This document shows positions 34,951 to 43,397 of a stretch of 64,000 bases of DNA, piece by piece; position 1 is the first letter of the stretch; the number at the start of each line of letters is the position of its first letter. Where the stretch lies: NCBI RefSeq assembly GCF_002368035.1, contig NZ_AP018222.1:1673836-1737835 (forward strand), written 5' to 3'. Source of the stretch: Nostoc linckia NIES-25. Its GTDB lineage: Bacteria; Cyanobacteriota; Cyanobacteriia; Cyanobacteriales; Nostocaceae. The notes beneath the pieces are model-generated. The model made no database searches and was not told where the DNA came from. It saw only the letters and a list, made by a program, of their open reading frames with translations. The position numbers were made by a program, and so were the translations under genes.

Positions 34951-35369
34951 GCAGTTTTACGTAATGGGCATTGGGCACTTGTACTGAGCGAAGTCGAAGT
35001 ATTGGGCATGGGAAGGAGACAAGGGGAAAGGCTTATAGACTTATTGCAATTTGCCTGCTTGTCTCGTTGTCTTCCCATCTCCCCCTGCTTTGTTACCTGC
35101 CTTATTCTCATCGCCCAGACATTACAAAAGCCCTGAGCAACTGAGTATTATCTTTCCCACTCAAACTTCAGGACTATCGATTTGAGATAAATTTATACAA
35201 CCTGATACTATTGACAAAAATATTTGCAAGATATGAATCGCACAGCCTCTTTCCCATGCCCAATACTTCTCTACGAGAGGCTGCGCCAACGACTTCTCTA
35301 CGAGACGCTACGCGTAGCTTGCTTCCCCGAAGGGGTACGCTCAGTACAAGTGCCCAATGTCCCGAAATG
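34951..35369. other. Spacer with dispersed GTACTGAGCG repeat
   Basis: It holds ACTTGTACTGAGCGAAGTCG (34978-34997) and, on the other side, acttctctacgagaggctgcgccaac and CGCTCAGTACAAGT (about 35266-35351). The same repeat type is inserted in the coding region at 63113-63158. No gene is seen. Confidence 0.55.
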
Positions 35370-35370
35370 A

Positions 35371-35403
35371 AAAAATCCCTTGGCTAGAAGCCAGGGGATT
35401 TTC
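35371..35403 (-). terminator. Rho-independent terminator of infC
   Basis: On the minus strand AATCCCCTGGCT and AGCCAAGGGATT pair over 12 bp with a four-base loop and one G-U type mismatch, and six T residues follow. It lies 28 bp after the infC stop. Confidence 0.85.
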
Positions 35404-35431
35404 TTTCCTTATCTATTAAAAAGTTAGAAGA

Positions 35432-35965
35432 TTATTTTTTGGGTGAGATGAGCATCATCATATTTCGCCCTTCTTTTTTGGGCGCTTGCTGAACTTCACC
35501 AAACGGCTCTAAGTCCGTTGCCATGCGTTTGAGCAAATCTTCTGCGAGGTCACTGTGTTGAATTTCACGACCCCGAAACATCACAGTAGCTTTGACTTTA
35601 TCGCCATCTTTTAAAAAGCGCTCTGCTTGCTTGACACGGACGTTATAGTCGTGTTCTTCTATTTTGTAGCGCATCTTAACTTCTTTGACATCAGCCGTGT
35701 GCTGTTTTTTACGGGCTTCCCGCGCCTTTTTCTCCTGCTCAAACTTGTATTTCCCGTAGTCCATAATCCTACAAACTGGCGGGTCAGCCTTGTCACTTAG
35801 TAGCACTAAATCTAGTTCTTTCTCCTCTGCTAGTTGTAGTGCTTCTTGGGGGGGCATAATTCCTAACTGGCCGCCATCAGTATCAATGACCCGAATTTTC
35901 GGGAAGCGAATTCGTTCGTTAATTTGGGGCAGATCGCGAGTTCTTTTTTTCTCAATCACAGGCAT
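35432..35965 (-). CDS. infC: Translation initiation factor IF-3
   Basis: The 177-residue product has the complete IF-3 layout: N-terminal domain (INERIRFPKIRVIDTDGGQL), KRL-type linker (DYGKYKFEQEKKAREARKKQ) and C-terminal domain (VKATVMFRGREIQHSDLAED). It binds the 30S subunit and controls start-codon selection. The start is an ordinary ATG rather than the AUU used for autoregulation in enterobacteria. No rpmI-rplT follows; a terminator follows directly. Confidence 0.97.
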   Translation of the reverse strand: MPVIEKKRTRDLPQINERIRFPKIRVIDTDGGQLGIMPPQEALQLAEEKELDLVLLSDKADPPVCRIMDYGKYKFEQEKKAREARKKQHTADVKEVKMRYKIEEHDYNVRVKQAERFLKDGDKVKATVMFRGREIQHSDLAEDLLKRMATDLEPFGEVQQAPKKEGRNMMMLISPKK

Positions 35966-36478
35966 TATGATTTGTGGGAGCTCTGAATGAAGGATTTGGT
36001 ATGGTTTTGACTGGTATGCCTTTGAGGCAAAATACTGAAATAAGTCAGGACTGAAAACATGAGTCTTACAGTTCTAGGGTAACTAATTCATGAAATAGTT
36101 GCGTCGCTGTATTTGTCATTCTACTCATTGTGAGAGAATTTCTGTGCAATAGTTAATCTAAATTACACATCATTGCTAAATATTAAGTATTGTGAAAATT
36201 ATTTGTCAATACTTTAAAACCTCAGATTGTCCAGATAATGTCCACAATAGCAAGACTACAGATACAAAGCATCTAGCAAATGATAATGTAACATATTGCC
36301 TTACATTTGGTAAGATTAGTAACATTTATTATTAAAAATAGTGTTAAATTTACTTAGAAAAATAAAGTAGCTATATTTAAGAAGGTACAACGGCCCAGAT
36401 GCCGCAGTAGGGGCACAGTATAGAGATGTTTTTGTAGGGTGGGTAAGGTTTGCCCGCGCCGTAACTGGCAGGAAAATT
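35966..36478. other. Divergent spacer between infC and the WD40 kinase
   Basis: No gene seen. It is AT-rich and must hold the infC promoter on one side and that of the kinase on the other. GTAGGGGCACAGTATAG at about 36409 is half of the palindrome family seen at 19018. No consensus promoter is convincing. Confidence 0.4.
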
Positions 36479-38248
36479 TTGCTTTTAGAAGGACGTTATC
36501 GTTTAATTAAGCGAATTGGTAAAGGGGGATTCTGCAAAACCTTTTTGGCTGTAGATGAAGGTGAGTTTCCTCCAAATCCTTGTGTGATTCAACAATTATC
36601 GGCAGAGTGCGAAATATCTAAAAATTTTGAGCAAAAGGCACAGCACCTAGAAGAATTAGGAAAGCATCCTCAGATTCCGGCTTTATTGGCTTATTTTCAG
36701 CAACAACAGCACTTTTATTTAGTGCAGGAGTTTATTCCAGGTAGAAATCTTGCTCAGGTGGTTGAAGAGGAAGGGGCTTTTAATGAAACTCAGGTTTGGC
36801 AAATTTTAGAGGATTTGTTACCAGTTTTGCAGTTTATTAGCGATCGCCACATCATCCACCGCGATATTAAACCCGAAAATATCATCTGTAGAACCCCCTC
36901 TGACTCCAAAAATAAAGCAAATCTAGTCATAGTTGATTTTAGCTTGGCAAAAATTGTCACAGAACTAGATTGCCTAACAGTCCAAAACAATATCGGTAGT
37001 CCAGAATATGCTGCACCAGAGCAAACGGCAGGAAAAGCTGTTTTTGCTAGCGACCTTTATAGTCTCGGCGTCACTTGCATTTATCTACTTACCCAAATTT
37101 CTCCCTTTGATTTATTTGATGTTGCGAATAATTGTTGGGTTTGGCGAGAGTATTTAACTACTAAAGGTGATATCTGGCAACAAAAGACAAAACATTTATC
37201 TTTAGCAAAAATCCTCGATAAATTACTACAAAATCTTGTCGATCGGCGGTTTCAATCGGCTGATGAAGTTATGCAAGCAATGGGTATAGAAGGTAAACCC
37301 CAACTTTTGAAATTACCAAATCCTCTGTGGCACTGCTCATCTACTTTGGTTGAAAATTCTACTGTCTTGAGTAATGTGAATAGTCTTGCATTCTGCTCTG
37401 AAGGTAAGATTTTAGCCAGTACTTTTGATGATAAAAACATTAAATTGTGGGATTTAAATAGTAAAAAAGTTTTAGCCAGCTTATCAGGGCATTCGCAAGC
37501 GGTAAAATCAGTTGCTTTTAGTCCTGACGGCAAAATTTTAGCAAGTGCTAGCGACGATAAAACTATCAAATTATGGGACATCAACACATTAAAAGAAATC
37601 ACTACTTTATTGGGACACTCTCACGCTGTAAAATCAGTTGCTTTCAGTCCAGACGGCGAGATTCTTGCTAGTGGTAGCTGGGATAAAACAGTCAAACTCT
37701 GGAATGTAAATACTGGGGCTGAAATTTGTACCTTAACTGGACATCAATTACAGGTCAATTCGGTGGCCTTTAGTCCCCAAGGAGGAATTATAGCCAGCGC
37801 TAGTTATGACAGAACAATTCGCCTGTGGCAGATAAGTTCCCCAAAAGAATTTAAAAACTGCCCATGCCATACCTTATTAGGTATCCTTTCGGGTCATGCA
37901 TGGGCAGTTTTGACAGTCGCTTTTAGTCCCGATGGAAAAATTCTGGCGACGGGTAGCGATGATAAAACTATTAAATTGTGGGAAGCGAACACTGGTCAGC
38001 TAATTACTACACTTTCAGGCCATTCCTGGTCTGTAATCAGTGTAGCTTTCACTGCCGATGCCAAGACCCTGATTAGCGCAAGTTGGGACAAGACAGTTAA
38101 ACTCTGGAGAGTGAGTACAGCCCAAGAGATTGTGACTCTTTGTGGTCATACAGACTCAATATCTGCCATTGCGGTGAGCCAAGTTACACAACTAATTGCA
38201 AGTGGCAGCAAGGACAAGACTATTAAACTCTGGCAGCTTGTAGAATAG
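36479..38248 (+). CDS. Ser/Thr kinase-like protein with seven WD40 repeats
   Basis: The 589-residue product has a protein-kinase fold (about 6-270) followed by seven WD40 repeats (about 295-588, each ending in motifs such as IKLWDLN, VKLWNVN, IRLWQIS), enough for one beta-propeller. HRDIKPENI is intact, but the VAIK-equivalent lysine is Gln (Q38 in CVIQQL, where relatives have CVIKQ), the DFG motif is DFS (153-155) and the third glycine of the loop is Cys (GKGGFC). It may be a pseudokinase. The start is TTG at 36479 with AGGAAA before it; an upstream start is possible because the frame is open. Confidence 0.88.
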   Translation: MLLEGRYRLIKRIGKGGFCKTFLAVDEGEFPPNPCVIQQLSAECEISKNFEQKAQHLEELGKHPQIPALLAYFQQQQHFYLVQEFIPGRNLAQVVEEEGAFNETQVWQILEDLLPVLQFISDRHIIHRDIKPENIICRTPSDSKNKANLVIVDFSLAKIVTELDCLTVQNNIGSPEYAAPEQTAGKAVFASDLYSLGVTCIYLLTQISPFDLFDVANNCWVWREYLTTKGDIWQQKTKHLSLAKILDKLLQNLVDRRFQSADEVMQAMGIEGKPQLLKLPNPLWHCSSTLVENSTVLSNVNSLAFCSEGKILASTFDDKNIKLWDLNSKKVLASLSGHSQAVKSVAFSPDGKILASASDDKTIKLWDINTLKEITTLLGHSHAVKSVAFSPDGEILASGSWDKTVKLWNVNTGAEICTLTGHQLQVNSVAFSPQGGIIASASYDRTIRLWQISSPKEFKNCPCHTLLGILSGHAWAVLTVAFSPDGKILATGSDDKTIKLWEANTGQLITTLSGHSWSVISVAFTADAKTLISASWDKTVKLWRVSTAQEIVTLCGHTDSISAIAVSQVTQLIASGSKDKTIKLWQLVE

Positions 38249-38270
38249 CCCAAGAGTAGATTTTGGAATA

Positions 38271-38570
38271 TCAAGCGCTACCTGTGAAGGCAACTTCTGG
38301 AAATTTCAACTGCGCTTCTGCCATTGGGCGGTTTCTGCCCTCTTCTTGCCAGTAGTTAATCACTTCAGTTGCTTTGTTAAGCAACTCGACGCGATCGAGG
38401 TCACTAATCCAGTGTTTGGATTCGAGTTCCTTCTTTAACTCTTCCCACGCATCATTTCTCGGCCAGAAAAAGTACTTGGTCAAAGGACTTGTGCCTTTGC
38501 CGACAACTTGATCGACTGCTAGAGCGACGTTTTCGTCTAACCACAGAATTTTCAAAATAAACTTGGTCAA
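38271..38570 (-). CDS. ycf65: Ribosomal protein PSRP-3 (Ycf65 family)
   Basis: The 99-residue product matches the plastid-specific ribosomal protein 3 family, with KILWLDENVALAVDQVVGKG, the SPLTKYFFWPRNDAWEELK block and VELLNKATEVINYWQEEG. The protein is part of the 30S subunit in cyanobacteria and plastids. The start must be TTG, because a TGA lies directly before it and GGAGG is five bases upstream. Confidence 0.92.
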   Translation of the reverse strand: MTKFILKILWLDENVALAVDQVVGKGTSPLTKYFFWPRNDAWEELKKELESKHWISDLDRVELLNKATEVINYWQEEGRNRPMAEAQLKFPEVAFTGSA

Positions 38571-38575
38571 TCACA

Positions 38576-38580
38576 CCTCC
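38576..38580 (-). promoter_or_regulatory. Strong Shine-Dalgarno deciding a TTG start
   Basis: On the minus strand GGAGG is followed by five bases and the TTG of the PSRP-3 gene at 38570. The in-frame stop TGA immediately precedes that TTG, so no upstream start is possible. Confidence 0.8.
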
Positions 38581-38658
38581 GGGAATTTCCGGGCATTACT
38601 TAACTAGGATAGCGATCGCTTATTCTAACGCAATACCTTATCAATGACCAAACGGTGA

Positions 38659-38717
38659 TGGGCATGGGGCATAGGGCATGGGGCATAGGGCATAGGGCAT
38701 GGGGCATTGGGCATAGG
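38659..38717. repeat. Tandem GGGCATA/GGGCATG repeat
   Basis: About eight imperfect copies of a 7-8-bp unit (gggcatg, gggcata, ggggcat) stand in a row between PSRP-3 and the DUF29 genes. It is a short tandemly repeated type common in filamentous cyanobacteria. Confidence 0.8.
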
Positions 38718-38813
38718 AAGACGACAAAGGAACTAATGCTAATGACCAATGACCAATGACAAATTAAAGATTGAAAATCGGCTAACATCAGCTGTAGTCA
38801 GCGCCAACTACAG

Positions 38814-39290
38814 ATGCTTATGACTGCTCAACTGCCCGAATCTCAAATAACATCTGGTTCAGATTTGTACGAGCAAGACTTTTACTTGTGGATTAAAACC
38901 ACAGCAGAACTGCTCAAGCAAAAGAATTTCACACAACTGGACTTAGAGAATTTAATCGAAGAAATCGAAACAATGGGTAGGAGTGAAAAGAAAGCACTCA
39001 GAAGCAATTTGGAAGTAGTGCTAATGCATTTATTAAAGTATAAGTATCAAGCCGAAAAGCGCTCTGGTAGTTGGCGGGCAACAATTCGAGAACATCGCAA
39101 ACGTCTTAAACAGGCTTTAGAAGAAAGTCCTAGTCTGAAACCCTATTTTGATGATGTTTTCAACCAGTGTTATGACGACGCTAGACTTTTGGCGGCTGAT
39201 GAAACTGAATTGGATGTAGCTATTTTTCCCGAACAATCTCCCTTCATCCCAGAGCAAGCCCTCGACGCCGATTTTTTACCAAATCAATGA
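38814..39290 (+). CDS. DUF29 family protein, tandem copy 1
   Basis: The 158-residue product has the DUF29 core: YEQDFYLWIKTTAELLKQ, LDLENLIEEIETMGRSEK and LMHLLKYKYQ, then SWRATIREHRKRLKQALEES. The family is abundant in cyanobacteria; function is unknown. Translation may start at 38814 or at the second methionine (38820); both copies keep MLM. The next gene is a close relative with a duplicated upstream region. Confidence 0.88.
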   Translation: MLMTAQLPESQITSGSDLYEQDFYLWIKTTAELLKQKNFTQLDLENLIEEIETMGRSEKKALRSNLEVVLMHLLKYKYQAEKRSGSWRATIREHRKRLKQALEESPSLKPYFDDVFNQCYDDARLLAADETELDVAIFPEQSPFIPEQALDADFLPNQ

Positions 39291-39333
39291 TTGAAAATGG
39301 GCTAACATCAAGTGTAGTCGGCGCTAACTTCAG

Positions 39334-39810
39334 ATGCTTATGACTGCTCAACTGCCCGAACCTCAAATAACATCTGGTTCAGATTTGTACGAGCAAGATT
39401 TTTACTTGTGGATTCAAACCACAGTAGAACTGCTCAAGCAAAAGAATTTCACACAACTGGATTTAGAGAATTTAATTGAAGAAATTGAAACAATGGGCAG
39501 AAGCGAAAGACGCGCATTGGAGAGCAATCTGGAAGTATTGCTAATGCATCTGCTCAAATATCAAATTCAAACCCAAAGGCGATCGCCTAGTTGGCAGTAT
39601 ACAATTTTGGAACACCGCAGGCGAATCGAAAAAGCACTTCACGAAAGTCCCAGTTTAAAGCCTCACTTCGATCGCGTTTTTGAGGAAAGCTATCAAGCTG
39701 CTAGGCGGCTGGCTGCAATTGAAACTGGGTTGTCCATCGCTACCTTCCCCGAACAATCTCCCTTCACCCCAGAGCAAGTCCTCAACGCCGATTTTTTACC
39801 TGAGTCGTAA
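39334..39810 (+). CDS. DUF29 family protein, tandem copy 2
   Basis: This 158-residue protein is co-linear with the preceding one, roughly three quarters identical, without gaps (DLENLIEEIETMGRSERRAL, SPSWQYTILEHRRRIEKALH). About 55 bases before the start are also duplicated (gaaaatgggctaacatcaagtgtagtcggc against gaaaatcggctaacatcagctgtagtcagc), so the repeat unit was gene plus leader. The N- and C-termini are most alike, the middle most diverged. Confidence 0.88.
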   Translation: MLMTAQLPEPQITSGSDLYEQDFYLWIQTTVELLKQKNFTQLDLENLIEEIETMGRSERRALESNLEVLLMHLLKYQIQTQRRSPSWQYTILEHRRRIEKALHESPSLKPHFDRVFEESYQAARRLAAIETGLSIATFPEQSPFTPEQVLNADFLPES

Positions 39811-39854
39811 TTGTGAGCTATATGATGATGTAAAACTGTTTTGCTTCCTACCCC

Positions 39855-40646
39855 ATGACTCAAGAAACTTCTTCAAAAGCAGCGGTCATTTTCGATATTG
39901 ATGGTGTTGTGCGTGATGTGAGCGGTTCCTATCGCCGAGCGATCGCAGATACCGTAGAATACTTTACAAACGCTGCATATCGTCCCACACCTTTAGATAT
40001 TGACCAACTAAAATCAGAAGGTGTGTGGAATAACGACTGGGAAGCATCCCAAGAATTAATTTACCGCTACCTTACAGCTGGCGGACAGAGCCGTGAGGAA
40101 TTGCAATTAGATTACAATGCGATCGTTGCTTTTTTCCAATCGCGTTATCGAGGCCCAGACCCCAACAATTTGACGGGGTATATCTGTGATGAACCGTTAT
40201 TATTACAACCTAGCTACTTAGAGGAACTTACCCAAGCTGGGATTGCTTGGGGATTTTTCAGCGGCGCTACTCGTGTTTCGGCTAACTATGTCTTAGAAAA
40301 ACGCTTGGGTTTGCAATCTCCGGTGTTGATTGCGATGGAGGATGCGCCAGGTAAACCTGACCCCACTGGACTTTTTGCTACAGTTCGCGAATTAGAAAAT
40401 GAAATTGAGCGATCGGCGATCGTGTATGTCGGGGATACGGTAGCAGACATGTATACTGTGGAGAAAGCACGGAGTTTAGATTCTGCTCGCACTTGGATTG
40501 GTGTAGGAGTTCTACCGCCTCATGTGCAAGAAACACCGACGCGGAGTGAGGGATATACTGAAACACTGCTAAGAGCTGGAGCTGCGATCGTTTTGTCTAA
40601 TGTGCAAGAATTGACCCCAATCCAGATTCACAAATTAATTAGCTGA
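39855..40646 (+). CDS. HAD superfamily hydrolase (TIGR01548-type)
   Basis: The 263-residue product has HAD motif I FDIDGVVRDVS (with the nucleophile Asp and +2 Asp), a motif II-like Ser/Thr in GFFSGATR, and motif III/IV in GKPDPTGL and YVGDTVADMYTV. Length and helical cap fit the cyanobacterial TIGR01548 subfamily. Substrate not known. It begins 44 bp after the second DUF29 gene on the same strand and may share its transcript. Confidence 0.88.
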   Translation: MTQETSSKAAVIFDIDGVVRDVSGSYRRAIADTVEYFTNAAYRPTPLDIDQLKSEGVWNNDWEASQELIYRYLTAGGQSREELQLDYNAIVAFFQSRYRGPDPNNLTGYICDEPLLLQPSYLEELTQAGIAWGFFSGATRVSANYVLEKRLGLQSPVLIAMEDAPGKPDPTGLFATVRELENEIERSAIVYVGDTVADMYTVEKARSLDSARTWIGVGVLPPHVQETPTRSEGYTETLLRAGAAIVLSNVQELTPIQIHKLIS

Positions 40647-40752
40647 GTGTGTGCTTAAAAATAAGCTAATTTAGATATAGATATTATTTCTCAATTAACC
40701 TAGAAAGGCATTGACACCTAAGCTATAAAGCGCCAGTAATTATTAATTTCCC

Positions 40753-41580
40753 ATGAACATTTTCAGTAACTTACTTTCTCAACCAACTCAGCCTGCACCT
40801 GCAAAAAAACAACGTCGAGGAATTGAACTTAAATCCCCGCGTGAAATAGAAATCATGCGGCAATCAGCGACAATTGTAGCAACTGTGCTCAAAGAAATTT
40901 CTGAGCTAGTAAAGCCAGGAATGACGACGGCTGATTTGGATGCTTATGCGGAAAAACGCATCCGCGAAATGGGTGCAACACCGAGTTTCAAAGGATATCA
41001 TGGGTTTCCAGGTTCTATTTGCTCCAGTATTAATAATGAAGTAGTACATGGTATTCCTAGCCCCAAGAAAGTAATCCGCCAGGGAGATGTATTAAAAGTA
41101 GATACAGGCGCTTATTACCAAGGCTTTCATGGTGATTCTTGCATTACGATCGCTGTTGGAGAGGTGACCCCACTAGCGGCTAAGCTAATTCGCGTTGCAG
41201 AAGAAGCTTTATATAAGGGCATTGAACAAGTTAAAGCCGGCGTATACTTGCTCGATCTGGCTGGGCCCATTGAAGACCACGTGAAAGCTAACGGCTTTAG
41301 TATCGTTGAAGAGTTTACCGGACACGGTGTTGGCCGGAATTTGCATGAAGAACCTTCAGTGTTTAACTTCCGTACCCGTGAATTGCCAAATGTGAAACTT
41401 CGTGCGGGAATGACGCTGGCAATTGAGCCAATTGTAAATGCAGGTTCTAGGCATACGCGGACGTTATCTGACCGTTGGACAGCTGTGACTGTAGATAATG
41501 CTTTATCGGCTCAGTTTGAGCATACAGTTTTGGTGACAGAAACTGGTTATGAGATTTTAACTGACCGTTCTAAAGTTTAA
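40753..41580 (+). CDS. map: Methionine aminopeptidase, type I
   Basis: The 275-residue product has the metal ligands of the family: Asp in VDTGAYYQGFHGDSC (two), His in FTGHGVGRNLHEEP, Glu in LAIEPIVN and Glu in AQFEHTVLVTE. It removes the initiator methionine from nascent proteins. The N-terminus extends about 20 residues beyond the minimal enzyme (FSNLLSQPTQPAPAKKQRRG), as in some cyanobacterial paralogues. Confidence 0.95.
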   Translation: MNIFSNLLSQPTQPAPAKKQRRGIELKSPREIEIMRQSATIVATVLKEISELVKPGMTTADLDAYAEKRIREMGATPSFKGYHGFPGSICSSINNEVVHGIPSPKKVIRQGDVLKVDTGAYYQGFHGDSCITIAVGEVTPLAAKLIRVAEEALYKGIEQVKAGVYLLDLAGPIEDHVKANGFSIVEEFTGHGVGRNLHEEPSVFNFRTRELPNVKLRAGMTLAIEPIVNAGSRHTRTLSDRWTAVTVDNALSAQFEHTVLVTETGYEILTDRSKV

Positions 41581-41708
41581 TTGCTAGTTCAATTTAAATG
41601 TTATTAAAAGAGGTGAAGCGTCAAAAGAAGCCGATTTGCCTCTTAATTTTTTATGTAAAGCTTTCTGGAGATTTTATACCAATTCAAACAATCTTTGCGT
41701 AGATTCAT

Positions 41709-41795
41709 ACAGTTCAGTTAAGGCTAAAACTCTTTGTCAAAGTCAACTTTTTTAACGTAGACGCGAAGAGAAGAAGAAATGCTTAACTGAACCGT
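41709..41795. mobile_element. MITE-like element, family F copy 1
   Basis: ACAGTTCAGTTAAG (41709-41722) and CTTAACTGAACCGT (41782-41795) are inverse with one mismatch. The interior is short and non-coding. The ends match those of the element at 54356-54531 and the fragment near 10863. Confidence 0.7.
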
Positions 41796-41830
41796 TTAGA
41801 TAGTAGCAAAAAATTACGAGGCGATCGCCA

Positions 41831-42301
41831 CTACTGTCCCGATCTCCAAGACTTGAGTTTGGTTAGTAGAGGTTTAGAAGGTGTGGACAAATTCAGGCGA
41901 TATTGGAATATTGGAACATAGGAACCATTACCTTCGCGGACGGTGACGAGAAAGGCTGTTTTGTTACGCGGATCTTTGTCAATTCCATCGATGTAACCAG
42001 ACTGTATTTTTTCTATTTCTAAAGGTTTTGCTTGTTTAAATCCTGGTTTTGAAATACAAATAATAGCGCTTCCATCTTGATACCTACCTGAGTAAAACCA
42101 ATAAGTTTGTCCTTTGGTTTTAAATTCAGATTTATAGAAAATAGTAAACCTGTCAAATTCATTTAATTGCTGATTTTGTTTGCAGCGATCGTTAATGTAT
42201 ATTTCTTGGGCAGTAGTTGGAGTGTTAGAAGATAAACCTAGTATTAAACTAATCGCTAATCCACTTGCCAGTGTTATTTGAGCAATCCAGTTATAAATCA
42301 T
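41831..42301 (-). CDS. Exported hypothetical protein, possibly COP23-like
   Basis: A signal peptide (about 1-31, IAQITLASGLAISLILGLSS, cleavage near TTA) precedes a 125-residue mature part with an aromatic-rich core (FDRFTIFYKSEFKTKGQTYW, SGRYQDGSAIICIS) and two cysteines (CKQNQQ and IICIS) that could pair. Layout resembles cyanobacterial COP23-type exported proteins, but I am not sure. Function unknown. Confidence 0.6.
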   Translation of the reverse strand: MIYNWIAQITLASGLAISLILGLSSNTPTTAQEIYINDRCKQNQQLNEFDRFTIFYKSEFKTKGQTYWFYSGRYQDGSAIICISKPGFKQAKPLEIEKIQSGYIDGIDKDPRNKTAFLVTVREGNGSYVPIFQYRLNLSTPSKPLLTKLKSWRSGQ

Positions 42302-42459
42302 ACGTTCTTACTGTTTTCTCGATTACTCGATGATAACGGAAAAACAGTGTCTTCCTTTACCTGGCGGTGCATTACGCTGCCGCTAACACACCCTACAAAA
42401 TTGGCTATTTTTTTTAATTGGAAGCCCCCTAACACAAAATTTACAATCTCAAAATTTGG

Positions 42460-42717
42460 TTATGAGTGAATTTTCCCTTTAATAAAACGGTGAAACAGGC
42501 GGCAAGGCCAGAAAAAAGCTCCACAAATACTTACCGAGACAATAACAGCGATAACTTGCCAATTTAAATGAGGCGAATTGTCAGACTTCAAGGACTGAGT
42601 TTGTATACTTTTAACTAGTTCTGGCGCAGAATCAGAGAGCTGACTGGCTGTACTCACCCCTTCAATTGCCGCTCCAATTAGATAAGCTACCAGGGCAATT
42701 ATTAGCCAGTGGTTCAT
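42460..42717 (-). CDS. Small two-helix membrane protein
   Basis: The 85-residue product has two transmembrane segments (about 3-20, WLIIALVAYLIGAAIEGV, and 53-70, WQVIAVIVSVSICGAFFW) joined by a polar loop, and ends basic (HRFIKGKIHS). No family recognised. It is 63 bp downstream of the 79-residue gene on the same strand, perhaps one transcript. Confidence 0.55.
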   Translation of the reverse strand: MNHWLIIALVAYLIGAAIEGVSTASQLSDSAPELVKSIQTQSLKSDNSPHLNWQVIAVIVSVSICGAFFWPCRLFHRFIKGKIHS

Positions 42718-42780
42718 TCTGTTGCACTATTTGAACTGTGAGCGTATTCTTGACAGCGAACAATCATTTAGTTTCTCGTC

Positions 42781-43020
42781 CTAATGATTGCCGCCTTGTT
42801 CTAAGGATAATCGACCTTCAGCCGTATCGCGGATTAGAGGCAGTTTAGATTTGATGTAAGTATTAAGCGTACTATCTACTTGAGAATCAAGCCCTTGCTT
42901 AGCTTTTAACTGCTGAAGGAGCAGTTGTACTAAAGCCGCGTCGTCAAACTGGAGCAGGGTGTTGACCTGGGTAGATTCGATTACAGCCCAGAGCTGTTGC
43001 ATCATCTTGGGGGCGATCAT
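42781..43020 (-). CDS. Small helical hypothetical protein
   Basis: The 79-residue product is soluble and helical (MQQLWAVIESTQVNTLLQFD, LVQLLLQQLKAKQGLDSQ). The ATG and codon use look real, and similar short proteins exist in cyanobacteria, but I do not know its role. It lies between the element at 43209-43326 and a small membrane protein gene. Confidence 0.6.
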   Translation of the reverse strand: MIAPKMMQQLWAVIESTQVNTLLQFDDAALVQLLLQQLKAKQGLDSQVDSTLNTYIKSKLPLIRDTAEGRLSLEQGGNH

Positions 43021-43397
43021 GAGCTTGTAACTTTTTAATATTTTCTTTATATTTGCACGAATTTGTAATTTGTGCCTGGTTGCGATCTGAATATTTGTAA
43101 AGATGTTGGTTAATGCTTGATTGTTGACGGTTGATTGGGGCGGTAAGGGAGGCAGGAGGCAGGGGGTAGGGGGCAGGAGGGAAAAGAAGAATTTCTATCT
43201 ATATTTATAGGACTTACGCAATATGTGACTGAAAACCTTATTCTTGCGTAGCGGTAATTCATGTAGACGCGGAGCGGCTTCCCGCAGGGTATTACCGCTA
43301 CTTTTGTTATCTTTTGCGTAAGTCCTAAACTCCTCAGTCAACCGTCAATGCTCTCAATACATAATTAACGTGCGCCTCCGTTGGAGACTCATGTTAA
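43021..43397. other. Spacer, mostly a family B element
   Basis: 43135-43190 is a purine-rich imperfect tandem stretch (ggcaggaggcagggggtagg). 43209-43326 is a family B element. The remainder is AT-rich with no gene. The T4SS-like cluster ends at 43398. Confidence 0.55.
43209..43326. mobile_element. MITE-like element, family B copy 2, with nested insertion
   Basis: Ends AGGACTTACGCAA and TTGCGTAAGTCCT match the copy at 18811 in inverse orientation; the flanking interior (tatgtgactgaaaaccttattcttgcgtagcggtaattcatg) is also shared. At the centre of the inner palindrome, about 27 bases with AGACGCGGAGCGGCTTCCCG are inserted, which copy 1 lacks. Confidence 0.8.

Noticed and set aside
38640..38788. 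A minus-strand open frame over the tandem GGGCAT repeats
   Set aside because: Its sequence (repeats of MPHALCP) is just the translation of a short tandem repeat.
41605..41652. A possible terminator hairpin after map (aagaggt ... gcctctt, then T-run)
   Set aside because: The stem is short and the loop long; other pairings are as good.
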